A stretch of DNA of 64,000 nucleotides from Tissierellia bacterium (GTDB lineage Bacteria > Bacillota_A > Clostridia > Tissierellales > Peptoniphilaceae): positions 1 through 64,000 of the forward strand of contig JAUNVJ010000001.1 in assembly GCA_030537695.1 (NCBI GenBank), in the 5' to 3' direction. Positions 18,858 to 27,119 of this stretch are shown one piece after another. The first letter of the stretch is position 1; the number at the start of each line of letters is the position of its first letter. The notes beneath the pieces are model-generated. The model ran no database searches. It had not been told where the DNA came from and saw only the letters and a list, made by a program, of their open reading frames with translations. A program made the translations under genes and the position numbers.

Positions 18858-19790
18858 ATGATGGATAAATTAGTAATTATTACTGGTCCTACCGGCGTCG
18901 GTAAGACCGGACTATCCTTACCATTATGTAAAAAATATAAAGGGGAAGTTATATCCGCTGATTCGATGCAAATCTATAAGGGATTAAATATTGGAACAGA
19001 TAAAGTAGATTTGACGAAAACTGATATTCCTCATTATATGGTGGACATCATAAATCCTGAAGATAATTATTCTGTTGCTGAATTTAAGACCGAAGCACAG
19101 CGTAGAATCAAAGAGATCAATCATAGGGACAAGATTCCTTTTGTTGTCGGAGGAACGGGACTTTATATTAATTCATTGGTGTATGATTTAGACTTTTCCC
19201 TCAAGTCCGATCCAAAACTACGGATTCAATTAGAAAATCAGATGAAGGATTTGGGACTCCAAAAGATGTATCAGAAATTAAAAAAAATCCGTCCTGATAT
19301 TGCAGCTAAAGTTGATCCCAATAATAAAAACCGTGTCTTACGGGCTTTAGAAATTGAGTTTATGGGAGGAAAAACCAAGACTGGAAATTTTAGAAAAGAA
19401 ACCACGAATTATCAATTGGCTTTTATCGGTTTAAATATGGATCGAAAAAAACTTTACCAACGAATAAATGATCGGGTAGAAGAGATGTTAGAACGTGGCT
19501 TGATTGAAGAGGTGGAATTTCTTTTAGCTTCCGGTCTGACTAAAGACCATCAATCGATGAAAGCCATCGGTTACAAAGAAGTAATAGAGTATTTAAAGGG
19601 AAATGTGAACTATGATGATATGGTTTTTCAATTAAAACGCAATTCTAGAAGATATGCTAAGCGTCAATTGACTTGGTTTCGAAGAGATCAAAGGATTCAT
19701 TGGTTTGATCGTGAAAATCCCAATGTATTAGATGAGGTGACTACATTTATAAATGCAAAACTTAAAGAAATACCATTCGATCATGAATGA
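18858..19790 (+). CDS. miaA: tRNA dimethylallyltransferase MiaA
   Basis: About 310 residues. The reading frame can begin at GTG 18852 or at one of three consecutive ATG codons; I prefer 18858 because GAGGG ends 7 bases before it. P-loop GPTGVGKTGLS, then SADSMQIYKG and VGGTGLYINSLVYD are family signatures. It transfers the dimethylallyl group to A37 of UNN-reading tRNAs, making the substrate of MiaB in the same operon. Its end overlaps the next gene. Confidence 0.95.
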   Translation: MMDKLVIITGPTGVGKTGLSLPLCKKYKGEVISADSMQIYKGLNIGTDKVDLTKTDIPHYMVDIINPEDNYSVAEFKTEAQRRIKEINHRDKIPFVVGGTGLYINSLVYDLDFSLKSDPKLRIQLENQMKDLGLQKMYQKLKKIRPDIAAKVDPNNKNRVLRALEIEFMGGKTKTGNFRKETTNYQLAFIGLNMDRKKLYQRINDRVEEMLERGLIEEVEFLLASGLTKDHQSMKAIGYKEVIEYLKGNVNYDDMVFQLKRNSRRYAKRQLTWFRRDQRIHWFDRENPNVLDEVTTFINAKLKEIPFDHE

Positions 19791-21048
19791 TCTTTATCAG
19801 ATTGATGAAAAGGTCATTCATTTTGTTGATGAATGTGAAAAGCAATTGGAAGAAAAATTCGAAAGAATTTCCGATATTTCTCAGTATAATCAAATTAAAA
19901 TTTTAAAGGCCATGCAAGATGCAAAACTTGCATCGACTGATTTTAATTGGACGACCGGTTATGGGTATGGGGATATTGGACGTGAAAAAGTAGAAGAAAT
20001 TTACGCCCATATTTTTGGTGTGGAAGACGCTTTGGTTCGGCCCAATATCGTATCGGGAACCCATGCCATTTCTCTTAGTCTATTTAGCCTATTAAAACCG
20101 GGAGATCACTTATTATCTCTAACGGGTCGGCCCTATGATACATTGTTAAAAGTGATCGGGGTGGAGGGTAATGCCACGGGAACCTTAATGGATTTTGGAG
20201 TAGTTTACAGTGAAGTTCCTTTAAAAAACTCGTCGATCAACCTGGATGCATTTAATTCTCATATTCAAAAAAATACAAAGGTTGTCATGATACAACGTTC
20301 CACCGGTTATAGTGACAGACGTGCTTTTACAATAGAAGAGATTAGAGAAGCTATTGATAAAATCAAAAGCATAAATAAAGAAATCATCGTTTTCGTAGAT
20401 AATTGCTATGGTGAATTTACTGCAACCATAGAACCGTCACAGATAGATGCAGACATAGTGGCTGGATCACTGATTAAAAACCCTGGAGGAGGATTAGCAT
20501 ATTCAGGAGGTTATATCGTTGGAAAACATCAATTTATTGAAGCTTGTGCCAGTCGATTAACAGCTCCCGGGATCGGAAGAGACTGTGGTCTTACCTTTGG
20601 TATGACAAGACAAATCTTACAAGGATTATTCATGGCCCCAAAAGTGGTAGAAGATGCATTGAAGTCTGCTTTATTGTTTTCAAAAGCCTTTGAAAAATTG
20701 GGCTTTGAATGTATTCCATCATCAACAGATGAACGCTCAGATATTATTTTGGCAATTAAATTGAATTCGCCAAAAATTTTAAATGAATTTTGTAAATATA
20801 TTCAATTTTCTTCACCGGTGGATTCCATCTTTACGCCAGTTCCATGGGATATGCCAGGATACGAAGATCAAGTTATCATGGCTGCTGGTGGCTTTATAGA
20901 AGGTTCTTCCATTGAGCTTTCTTCGGATGGACCTATGCGAGAACCATATTATGTGTACTATCAAGGAGGTCTGACTTATTATCACGGAAAATTTGCATTA
21001 AATCATGTTTTGAGCAATCTCATGGATAAAGGCTTTGTTCAATTTTAA
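19753..21048 (+). CDS. YnbB-like PLP-dependent protein (methionine gamma-lyase family)
   Basis: A 431-residue fold-type I PLP enzyme. SGTHAISLSLFSLLKPGDHLL and VDNCYGEF are PLP-pocket segments; the lysine of SLIKNPGGG (about residue 242) is the expected Schiff-base residue. This is the YnbB family, once called aluminium-resistance protein and often labelled methionine gamma-lyase; its reaction is not established. In many Firmicutes it lies near miaA and lexA, as here. The start at 19753 overlaps miaA by 38 bases; ATG 19786 is an alternative. Confidence 0.85.
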   Translation: MQNLKKYHSIMNDLYQIDEKVIHFVDECEKQLEEKFERISDISQYNQIKILKAMQDAKLASTDFNWTTGYGYGDIGREKVEEIYAHIFGVEDALVRPNIVSGTHAISLSLFSLLKPGDHLLSLTGRPYDTLLKVIGVEGNATGTLMDFGVVYSEVPLKNSSINLDAFNSHIQKNTKVVMIQRSTGYSDRRAFTIEEIREAIDKIKSINKEIIVFVDNCYGEFTATIEPSQIDADIVAGSLIKNPGGGLAYSGGYIVGKHQFIEACASRLTAPGIGRDCGLTFGMTRQILQGLFMAPKVVEDALKSALLFSKAFEKLGFECIPSSTDERSDIILAIKLNSPKILNEFCKYIQFSSPVDSIFTPVPWDMPGYEDQVIMAAGGFIEGSSIELSSDGPMREPYYVYYQGGLTYYHGKFALNHVLSNLMDKGFVQF

Positions 21049-21050
21049 AA

Positions 21051-21084
21051 AACACCGTAAAGGATATCCTTTACAGTGTTTTTT
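21051..21084. terminator. Bidirectional terminator between ynbB and lexA
   Basis: AACACCGTAAAGGAT / ATCCTTTACAGTGTT, a 15-bp arm pair with one mismatch, followed by seven T. The genes on both sides converge on it. Confidence 0.85.
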
Positions 21085-21701
21085 TAAAATTTGCGATAGA
21101 GACCGATAATTTTACCTAGAATACTTAATGTATCCGTATAGATGGGTTCCATAAAATCATTTTCAGGTTGTAATCGATAACCACCATTTTCCTTATAAAA
21201 AGTCTTAATTGTTGCTTCATCTTCAATTAATGCCAATACCTTATCGCCATTAATTGCATAATTTGTCTTTTCAATAATTACATAATCACCGTCAAATATG
21301 CCTGCATTGATCATACTCTCACCACTTACCTTAAGGATAAATAAATCTTTATCTTGAACAAAATCAATCGATAGTGGTAGGGTATCTTCAATATTTTCTA
21401 CAGCCAATATAGGAACCCCTGCCGTAACCTTACCAAGGATGGGAATATCTACCGTTTTTTTCTTGGAGATTAAAAAATCATCACTTTGATCAATAATTTC
21501 AATTGCTCTCGGTTTTGAAGGATCTTTTCGAATATAATTTTTATTTTCCAACTTTTCTAATGAATAGTGAACAGTGGAAGTACTTTTAATATTACAACCG
21601 GAGCATATTTCGCGAACAGTAGGAGGATATCCTTTTCTCTCAATTTCTTTTTTAATATAAAATAAAATTTCTAATTGTCTTTGACTTAAATCTTCGTACA
21701 T
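21084..21701 (-). CDS. lexA: SOS repressor LexA
   Basis: A 205-residue protein. I start it at ATG 21701 because GGAGG lies just upstream, inside the longer frame. An N-terminal winged helix-turn-helix (RQLEILFYIKKEIERKGYPPTVREI) precedes the self-cleavage site Ala-Gly in VTAGVP (about residue 90). Catalytic Ser in SGESMINAG and Lys in INGDKVLALI follow. RecA filaments, from the recA gene at 53089, would trigger its cleavage. Its promoter (TTGAAA-17-TATTAT) carries two operator-like dyads, implying autoregulation. Confidence 0.96.
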   Translation of the reverse strand: MYEDLSQRQLEILFYIKKEIERKGYPPTVREICSGCNIKSTSTVHYSLEKLENKNYIRKDPSKPRAIEIIDQSDDFLISKKKTVDIPILGKVTAGVPILAVENIEDTLPLSIDFVQDKDLFILKVSGESMINAGIFDGDYVIIEKTNYAINGDKVLALIEDEATIKTFYKENGGYRLQPENDFMEPIYTDTLSILGKIIGLYRKF

Positions 21702-21728
21702 AATAACCTCCAATCATTTATTAACTTA

Positions 21729-21757
21729 ATAATACCATATTAGAACAACTATTTCAA
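21729..21757 (-). promoter_or_regulatory. lexA promoter
   Basis: On the minus strand, TTGAAA (21757-21752), a 17-base spacer ending in TGG, and TATTAT (21734-21729). An operator-like dyad lies in the spacer and another overlaps the -35. Confidence 0.7.
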
Positions 21758-21767
21758 ACAAATGTTT
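21743..21767. promoter_or_regulatory. Two LexA-box-like dyads at the lexA promoter
   Basis: GAAC-AACT-ATTT (21743-21754) and AAAC-AAAT-GTTT (21756-21767) lie exactly 13 bp apart. They fit the Gram-positive GAAC-N4-GTTC pattern with changes at the outer positions, and cover the lexA -35 and spacer. Confidence 0.6.
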
Positions 21768-21776
21768 AATTATCTA

Positions 21777-21805
21777 TTGACAAATTCGAAAAATTTTTGT
21801 AACAT
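21777..21805 (+). promoter_or_regulatory. yneA promoter
   Basis: TTGACA (21777-21782), a 17-base spacer and TAACAT (21800-21805). The -10 is embedded in the first of four tandem LexA-box-like dyads. Confidence 0.75.
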
Positions 21806-21850
21806 ATGTTTAGAACGTATATTTAGAACAAATATTTTAAACATATATTC
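21800..21850. promoter_or_regulatory. Four tandem LexA-box-like dyads at the yneA promoter
   Basis: TAAC-ATAT-GTTT (21800), GAAC-GTAT-ATTT (21813), GAAC-AAAT-ATTT (21826) and AAAC-ATAT-ATTC (21839) repeat with an exact 13-bp period. They run from the yneA -10 to just before its ribosome site. Confidence 0.6.
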
Positions 21851-21866
21851 AGTTAGGAGTACTTTT

Positions 21867-22157
21867 ATGAAAAAGAAAATTTTTTTAAAAAAGAAAAAAA
21901 TTATATTGTTTTTATTTTTAATTTTTATATTTTGTTCGGGGATCAATTTATATACCGAGCCGTATGATATGGAAAGGGATTTTGAAGACAGTGTATATAT
22001 TTATACCGTTTCACAAGGAGATACCATTTGGACTGTAGCTGATTATTTTGAAGTTAAAAATAAAAATAAATTTATTGATCAAGTCATTGAATTAAATAAT
22101 ATCATTGAAAGCCGAATCTATCCGGGGGATAAATTATGCATCCCTAAAGATTTTTGA
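21867..22157 (+). CDS. yneA: YneA-like SOS cell-division suppressor (LysM protein)
   Basis: A 96-residue protein started at ATG 21867, 8 bases after TAGGAG; longer in-frame starts would run through the operators. A basic N-terminus (KKKIFLKKKK) and one membrane helix (about 11-27) are followed by a LysM domain (YTVSQGDTIWTVADYF to IYPGDKLCIP). Architecture and divergent placement next to lexA match YneA of Bacillus, which blocks division during the SOS response. Sequence similarity to YneA itself cannot be measured here, so the assignment rests on context and domain layout. Confidence 0.8.
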   Translation: MKKKIFLKKKKIILFLFLIFIFCSGINLYTEPYDMERDFEDSVYIYTVSQGDTIWTVADYFEVKNKNKFIDQVIELNNIIESRIYPGDKLCIPKDF

Positions 22158-22184
22158 GAAAGTCAGTTTGACTTTCTTTTTTTA
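22157..22184 (+). terminator. Terminator after yneA
   Basis: AGAAAGTCA, loop GTT, TGACTTTCT followed by eight T, immediately after the yneA stop. Confidence 0.85.
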
Positions 22185-22250
22185 TAGAAAGAACTATGGA
22201 AAGCACGAAGATTCCAGGGAAACTAAGGATTTTGGATGTTGATGTAGTAT

Positions 22251-22304
22251 TTGACTTCTTAAAAGAAAAGATATAGAATAATTATGTACATATCAAATAT
22301 GTAC
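22251..22304 (+). promoter_or_regulatory. rny promoter with a downstream dyad
   Basis: TTGACT (22251-22256), 17-base spacer, TAGAAT (22274-22279). Seven bases on, GTACATAT-CAA-ATATGTAC (22286-22304) is a perfect 8-bp inverted repeat near the expected transcription start, a possible operator or 5' RNA hairpin. Confidence 0.55.
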
Positions 22305-22368
22305 TTAATTTTACGATTAATAATTGATCTATGAAACTTGAAAATTTAATATAGGAGGTGTTAAAAAT

Positions 22369-23898
22369 TTGAATTATTTGATTTATATAATTGTTGCCAT
22401 AATTAGTATAGTTATCGGCTATGCTATTAGAAAATATATTTCTGAAGGAAAAATAAATAATGCCGAAGAACTTTCAAAACGAATTATTTATGAAGCTGAA
22501 CATGATGCTCAAACTAAGAAAAAAGAACTTTTAGTTGAAGCAAAGGAAGAAATACAAAAACTTCGTTCAGAACAAGAAAAGGAAATTGGAAATCGAAGAG
22601 AAGAACTACAACAATTAGAAACGAGAGTCCTTACTCGAGAAGAAAATTTGGAACGGAAAATTTTTTCCATTGAGAAAAAAGAAGAAAAGCTTAACTCAAA
22701 ACTTGATCGAGCGAAAGAAAAGATTGAATATGCGGATTCTCTTATAGAAAAGAGAGAAGAAGAACTTCAAAAAGTAGCAGGATTGACTTCCGAAGAAGGA
22801 AAAGCTATTTTATTAAATGAATTGGAACGAGAAATTGTTCAAGAATCTGCTGTTATGATTCGCGAAAATGAAATCAAAATAAAAGAAGAATCAAATAAAG
22901 TTGCTCGAAATATTATCTCACAGGCAATCCAGCGATGTGCTGCAGATCAAGTAGTAGAATCTACAGTATCTGTGGTCAATTTACCTAATGATGAAATGAA
23001 AGGCCGAATTATCGGTCGTGAGGGGAGAAATATTCGTGCGATCGAATCATTAACCGGAGTCGATTTAATTATAGATGATACACCGGAAGCAGTTGTATTA
23101 TCTTGTTTTGATCCCATACGACGAGAAATTGCTCGTATTGCCTTGGAGAAATTGGTAACCGATGGACGAATTCATCCTACTCGAATTGAAGAAATGGTAG
23201 ATAAAGCAAAAGAAGAGGTTGAGATTACCATTAAAGAATCCGGAGAACAGGCAGCTTATGATGCCGGAGTGCACGGATTACATCCTGAAATTATAAAGTA
23301 TCTCGGTCGATTAAAATACCGAACAAGCTATGGACAAAATAATTTGAAACATTCAGTAGAAGTTTCACAAATTGCCGGAATTTTGGCAAATGAAATCGGT
23401 GCTGATGTCAAATTAGCAAAACGTGGCGGTTTACTTCATGATATCGGAAAGAGTATCGACCATAATGTAGATGCTCCTCATGTAGAATTAGGAGTTGAAA
23501 TTGCTCGCAGATATCGAGAATCCGATGCTGTCATAAATGCCATTGAATCTCATCACGGAGATGTTGAACCGACTTGCATCGAATCCATTTTAGTCCAAGC
23601 TGCAGATGCTATTTCTGCTGCTCGTCCAGGCGCTCGTAGAGAAACTGTAGAATCTTATATCAAGCGATTGGAAAAATTAGAAGAAATTGCTAATTCCTTT
23701 GATGGCATAGAAAAATCATATGCTGTACAAGCAGGACGAGAAATTAGGATAATAGTAAAACCAGAGCAAATTTCAGAAGCGGAGATAACTTTAATTGCTC
23801 GTAATGTGGTGAAAAAAATTGAATCTGAACTAGACTTTCCCGGTCAAATTAAAGTAAATGTTATCAGAGAAACTCGTGCTACTGAATATGCAAAATAA
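22369..23898 (+). CDS. rny: Ribonuclease Y
   Basis: A 509-residue protein with TTG start 8 bases after AGGAGGTG. An N-terminal membrane anchor (about 3-20) is followed by a long charged coiled coil (about 25-160). A KH domain carries [15 protein letters not shown] (near 210), and the HD domain carries [19 protein letters not shown] (near 357). It is the membrane-bound endonuclease that starts mRNA decay in Firmicutes. It has its own promoter and terminator. Confidence 0.96.
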   Translation: MNYLIYIIVAIISIVIGYAIRKYISEGKINNAEELSKRIIYEAEHDAQTKKKELLVEAKEEIQKLRSEQEKEIGNRREELQQLETRVLTREENLERKIFSIEKKEEKLNSKLDRAKEKIEYADSLIEKREEELQKVAGLTSEEGKAILLNELEREIVQESAVMIRENEIKIKEESNKVARNIISQAIQRCAADQVVESTVSVVNLPNDEMKGRIIGREGRNIRAIESLTGVDLIIDDTPEAVVLSCFDPIRREIARIALEKLVTDGRIHPTRIEEMVDKAKEEVEITIKESGEQAAYDAGVHGLHPEIIKYLGRLKYRTSYGQNNLKHSVEVSQIAGILANEIGADVKLAKRGGLLHDIGKSIDHNVDAPHVELGVEIARRYRESDAVINAIESHHGDVEPTCIESILVQAADAISAARPGARRETVESYIKRLEKLEEIANSFDGIEKSYAVQAGREIRIIVKPEQISEAEITLIARNVVKKIESELDFPGQIKVNVIRETRATEYAK

Positions 23899-23928
23899 AA
23901 AAACCTGACTTATGTCAGGTTTTTTTTA
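23896..23928 (+). terminator. Terminator after rny
   Basis: AAAAAACCTGAC, loop TTAT, GTCAGGTTTTTTTT; the ribosome site of the next gene begins only a few bases later. Confidence 0.85.
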
Positions 23929-23941
23929 TAGGAGGTGTTGC

Positions 23942-24955
23942 ATGATATATTCGAATTTATTAGATGATTTCTTATCATATATGAAATCAACAAAGGGATC
24001 TTCTGACAATACCATGAGGGAATATTATTACGATATAAGAATGTTTTTGCGATTTTTAAAGATACGAAGAGGTTATGTGGATTCCGATACTTTATTTGAT
24101 GATATAGAAATAGATGATATTGACGTTGCAATCTTAAAAACAGTGACAAAAAGAGATATTTACGCATATAATTCCTATCTTGGACAGACTAGAAAAATAT
24201 CAAATCGAAGTAAACATAGAAAAATTACATCAGTAAGACGTTTTTTTCACTATCTAACGACAAAGGTTGATTTGTTAGATGAAAATCCTCTCGATAATAT
24301 TGATTTACCGACTTTTGAAAAAACCTTGCCCGTTTATTTAAGTTTAGAAGAAGCAAAAGCATTATTGGAAACAGCACTTCACTCTAAACAACGAGAAGTA
24401 TATAAGAGAAGGGATTATGCCATTTTAACCTTATTTTTAAACTGTGGTTTACGTTTATCAGAATTGCAAAGTATAGATATTGATCATATTGAAAAAGATC
24501 ATACCTTGCGAGTTATGGGAAAGGGCAAGAAAGAACGGACAATCTATTTAAATCAAGCTTGTGTACAAGCTTTAGAAATGTATTTATCCTATCGACCTCA
24601 AATTAAAGATTCCGCATTATTTTTAAGCCAACGACAAAAAAGAATGAGTAATCGGGCAATTCAACATATGATTGAAAAACATATTGTAAATACAGGTTTG
24701 GATCCAAAAAAATATTCTGTTCACAAATTACGACATACAGCGGCTACCTTGATGTATCAATACGGAAATGCCGATATATTGTCACTTCAGGAAATTTTAG
24801 GTCATGAATCAGTCACTACGACTCAAATATATACCCATATAAAGGAAGAACATTTAAGGGCTACCTTAGATAACAATCCTCTAGGAGATTATATTGTAGA
24901 AGATGAAAGACCGAAAGAAGAGTCTCTAAAAAACTCTAAAAAAGAAGAAGCTTAA
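23942..24955 (+). CDS. Tyrosine recombinase, XerC/XerD type
   Basis: A 337-residue protein from ATG 23942 (AGGAGGTG 7 bases upstream). The N-terminal SAM-like DNA-binding domain spans about 1-115. Catalytic residues are visible as Arg in GLRLSELQ, Lys in GKGKKERTIYL, H-x-x-R in HKLRHTAATL and His in LGHESVTTTQIYTH, with the Tyr nucleophile in the last. Size and placement beside rny suggest a chromosomal Xer enzyme resolving dimers rather than a phage integrase; no att-like repeats or phage genes surround it. The basic/acidic C-terminal tail is about 30 residues longer than usual. Confidence 0.85.
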   Translation: MIYSNLLDDFLSYMKSTKGSSDNTMREYYYDIRMFLRFLKIRRGYVDSDTLFDDIEIDDIDVAILKTVTKRDIYAYNSYLGQTRKISNRSKHRKITSVRRFFHYLTTKVDLLDENPLDNIDLPTFEKTLPVYLSLEEAKALLETALHSKQREVYKRRDYAILTLFLNCGLRLSELQSIDIDHIEKDHTLRVMGKGKKERTIYLNQACVQALEMYLSYRPQIKDSALFLSQRQKRMSNRAIQHMIEKHIVNTGLDPKKYSVHKLRHTAATLMYQYGNADILSLQEILGHESVTTTQIYTHIKEEHLRATLDNNPLGDYIVEDERPKEESLKNSKKEEA

Positions 24956-25012
24956 GACATGGTATGTATGAGATAATGTTATACAATTATTATTGTTAAA
25001 AAATAAAAACAT

Positions 25013-25038
25013 AAAAAGAGCCAATCGGCTCTTTTTTT
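25013..25038. terminator. Terminator between the recombinase and the transglutaminase-like gene
   Basis: AAAAAGAGCC, loop AATC, GGCTCTTTTTTT; usable in both directions between convergent genes. Confidence 0.85.
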
Positions 25039-25069
25039 ATATTAGCGTATATTATTGGATGTCAATTTT

Positions 25070-25912
25070 TTAGGATAGCTCAATGGGGGATAAGAATTGA
25101 TTCCATTCTTCATAAGGTGTATTGGGAATCGCTTGACCTTTTTTAATGGAAGGACTGACCATAAAAATGACAGATTCGGCAGATTTTCCCAAGAAAGATG
25201 AATTTCTCTTGGAGATCGTTGGACTTCCATTTAAGTTAATGGAATCAAAATATTCAATTAAAGATAAATCAAAATTGACCCAATTACCATCTTTCGTCTT
25301 GACTTCCAAAAACATATGACTGGTTTTATCGGTTGCAACTTGACCTGTAAAAATATCCTCTTGATATTCCGTTACCAAACGGTATTCGATATCAGTTTTA
25401 TTTAAAAGTTGAATTCCTAAATATGTAAAACCTAGACAAAAAGTAAATCCATTTTCAATGTTTTCAATCTGATGCAGTGTATTGTGTTTTGATAATTCCT
25501 TTCCATAATGAATACCTGAGTTTTTCAAATGATTATATACTTCCTGAATTTGCACATCAACATCTTCAGAAATGGCGGTAAAGGAATTTACAATTTCTTT
25601 AAAGCGAGGTCCTTCACGATCTTTTAAATTTAAAAAATAAGAAGTGTGATTAAAAAAGTGATTTTCTTTTGTTCGAACTCCTTGAATCGCTCGATTCATA
25701 GCGTCTTCCAAACCCATCGTTCTCTTTTTTAAATTGGATACTTGAGAAGATTGCTTTTGACTGACTATATGTTGTGGTTTGTTAAGAGGAATTGAAAGAT
25801 CCTGAATTTCAAGATTTCGTGAAGAATCGGGAGAAAAGGATGATAAAAGAAATAAAATAACCAATAGGATCGGTGTCTTTAACCTTTTTAAAATTGTGTG
25901 TAAAATTTTCAT
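25070..25912 (-). CDS. Transglutaminase-like exported protein, unknown function
   Basis: A 280-residue protein started at 25912 because AAGGAGTG lies just upstream. A basic N-terminus and hydrophobic stretch (about 8-26) form a signal peptide or anchor. A low-complexity linker precedes a domain whose spacing fits a transglutaminase-like Cys-His-Asp triad: C159 (FTFCLGFTYL), H199 (TSHMFLEV) and D215 (WVNFDLSL). Such domains act as extracellular cysteine proteases or crosslinking enzymes. It is a single gene next to a 1.2 kb gene-poor region. The triad is my reading; the function is unknown. Confidence 0.55.
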   Translation of the reverse strand: MKILHTILKRLKTPILLVILFLLSSFSPDSSRNLEIQDLSIPLNKPQHIVSQKQSSQVSNLKKRTMGLEDAMNRAIQGVRTKENHFFNHTSYFLNLKDREGPRFKEIVNSFTAISEDVDVQIQEVYNHLKNSGIHYGKELSKHNTLHQIENIENGFTFCLGFTYLGIQLLNKTDIEYRLVTEYQEDIFTGQVATDKTSHMFLEVKTKDGNWVNFDLSLIEYFDSINLNGSPTISKRNSSFLGKSAESVIFMVSPSIKKGQAIPNTPYEEWNQFLSPIELS

Positions 25913-25933
25913 ATTGCACTCCTTTTTGATCAT

Positions 25934-27075
25934 TTACCAATAAAACGCAGCTGTAAAATACTAAAAAATATCGTATATTTTAATATAATAAATATTTTAA
26001 AAAATCATGTGAAAAAAATATTTTTTTCATTTTATCAATTACTCTATCTTAATTCTATCCTTTAAATCATTAATTGTCAATACTATCCATTGATATTTAT
26101 TAATAATAAATTGTAGCTATTGTATACAATATTTTTAAAGCATTTTTATAACCACATAGAATGGCTATTTTACTACATTATAACTAAGCATATTTTTTGT
26201 TTAAAATAAAACCTATTATTAGAAACTGTACTTGTATAGTATATTATATATAGATAGTTAACTTTATTCCTATAGTATACAATGAACAAATAATCGGTAT
26301 AAATTTAATTTACAGACAATAGTCATTGAAAATTGAATTTTAGAATAATAAAATTCCTATAAAATATACAAAATATTTCATTTTTAAAACAATTTTTAAA
26401 ATTCAAGATTCTAGAAATCAATAAAAATTGTGAAGTTAAAAAATTTTAAGGTAATAAATTCAATCAAACACATCATCAATGAAAGGAGAAGCGTCGTTGT
26501 TTTCCGATATTTTATTTAAAATACAGTTAAAAAACAAATGAATTCTTCGTAGTAGATCCTAGTAGATGGTAATGAAATTTAAATAAAATAATTTTAGAAT
26601 GTAAATTTAATAGCAAGTATTTGGAAGGGGAACAAGATGTATTTTTAAATAAGAAAGAAAAAAGCTATAAAACTAGTCGCAAAATAATAATTTTGCGACT
26701 AGTTTTATAGCTTTTACTTAAAATTTTAACCGCTTCTCCGAAAAATGACTTTTTAACTCCTTATAATATTTTGGATATCCACATTAAAAATAGCTTTTAA
26801 TTACAATGGATTAATTTACGCTGATAACTATTGGCACAATATGATTTAATACTCTTTGGAAATTCAAATTATCAAAACGGTACCGATCTTTTAAATTTCA
26901 CTTGTGTTACTCATACTTATAAATTCTCTGTAGAATCATCTCATCATTTAAAAGATCTCTTAATTAAAACATCTCTTTAATTGATAATGTATTGATAATA
27001 TAAAAAAAGACAGAAAAATTCATAATCATAAATTTCGAATTTTATGTTTTTGTTCCACTACTTTTTTCATATAAA
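25934..27075. other. Gene-poor, very AT-rich 1.2 kb region
   Basis: No convincing gene is visible on either strand; stops are frequent in all frames. It holds a 26-bp perfect hairpin (26660-26715) and a 12-bp inverted repeat GATCTTTTAAAT / ATTTAAAAGATC (26885-26896 and 26946-26957). A 20-codon frame at 26479 is too short to support. It may be the remnant of lost genes; nothing identifiable is left. Confidence 0.6.
26660..26715. repeat. Perfect 26-bp inverted repeat with AATA loop
   Basis: Left arm 26660-26685 and right arm 26690-26715 are exact complements (core CTAGTCGCAAAAT), loop AATA. A-rich sequence on the left gives a T-rich tail on the minus strand, so it could end minus-strand transcripts; the stem is longer than the other terminators here. 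Confidence 0.75.
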
Positions 27076-27117
27076 AAGAATATATGTTTTGATCTTATGT
27101 TCAAAACATATATTCTT
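27076..27117 (-). terminator. AT-rich terminator hairpin after the EamA transporter gene
   Basis: A perfect 17-bp stem (27076-27092 with 27101-27117), loop of 8. On the minus strand it directly follows the gene end and is followed by TTTTTAT. Each arm contains the 12-mer AAACATATATTC or its complement, identical to one LexA-box-like dyad at 21839. Confidence 0.6.
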
Positions 27118-27119
27118 AA

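Noticed and set aside
23942..24955. The tyrosine recombinase as a phage or integrative-element integrase
   Set aside because: No phage genes, tRNA target or direct repeats lie nearby, and length and motif order fit a chromosomal Xer protein.
26479..26541. A 20-codon ATG frame in the AT-rich region
   Set aside because: Too short, no clear ribosome site at the right distance and no hydrophobic or motif pattern; likely chance.
26885..26957. A 12-bp inverted repeat as insertion-sequence ends
   Set aside because: Only 49 bases lie between the arms, with no transposase and no target duplication seen.
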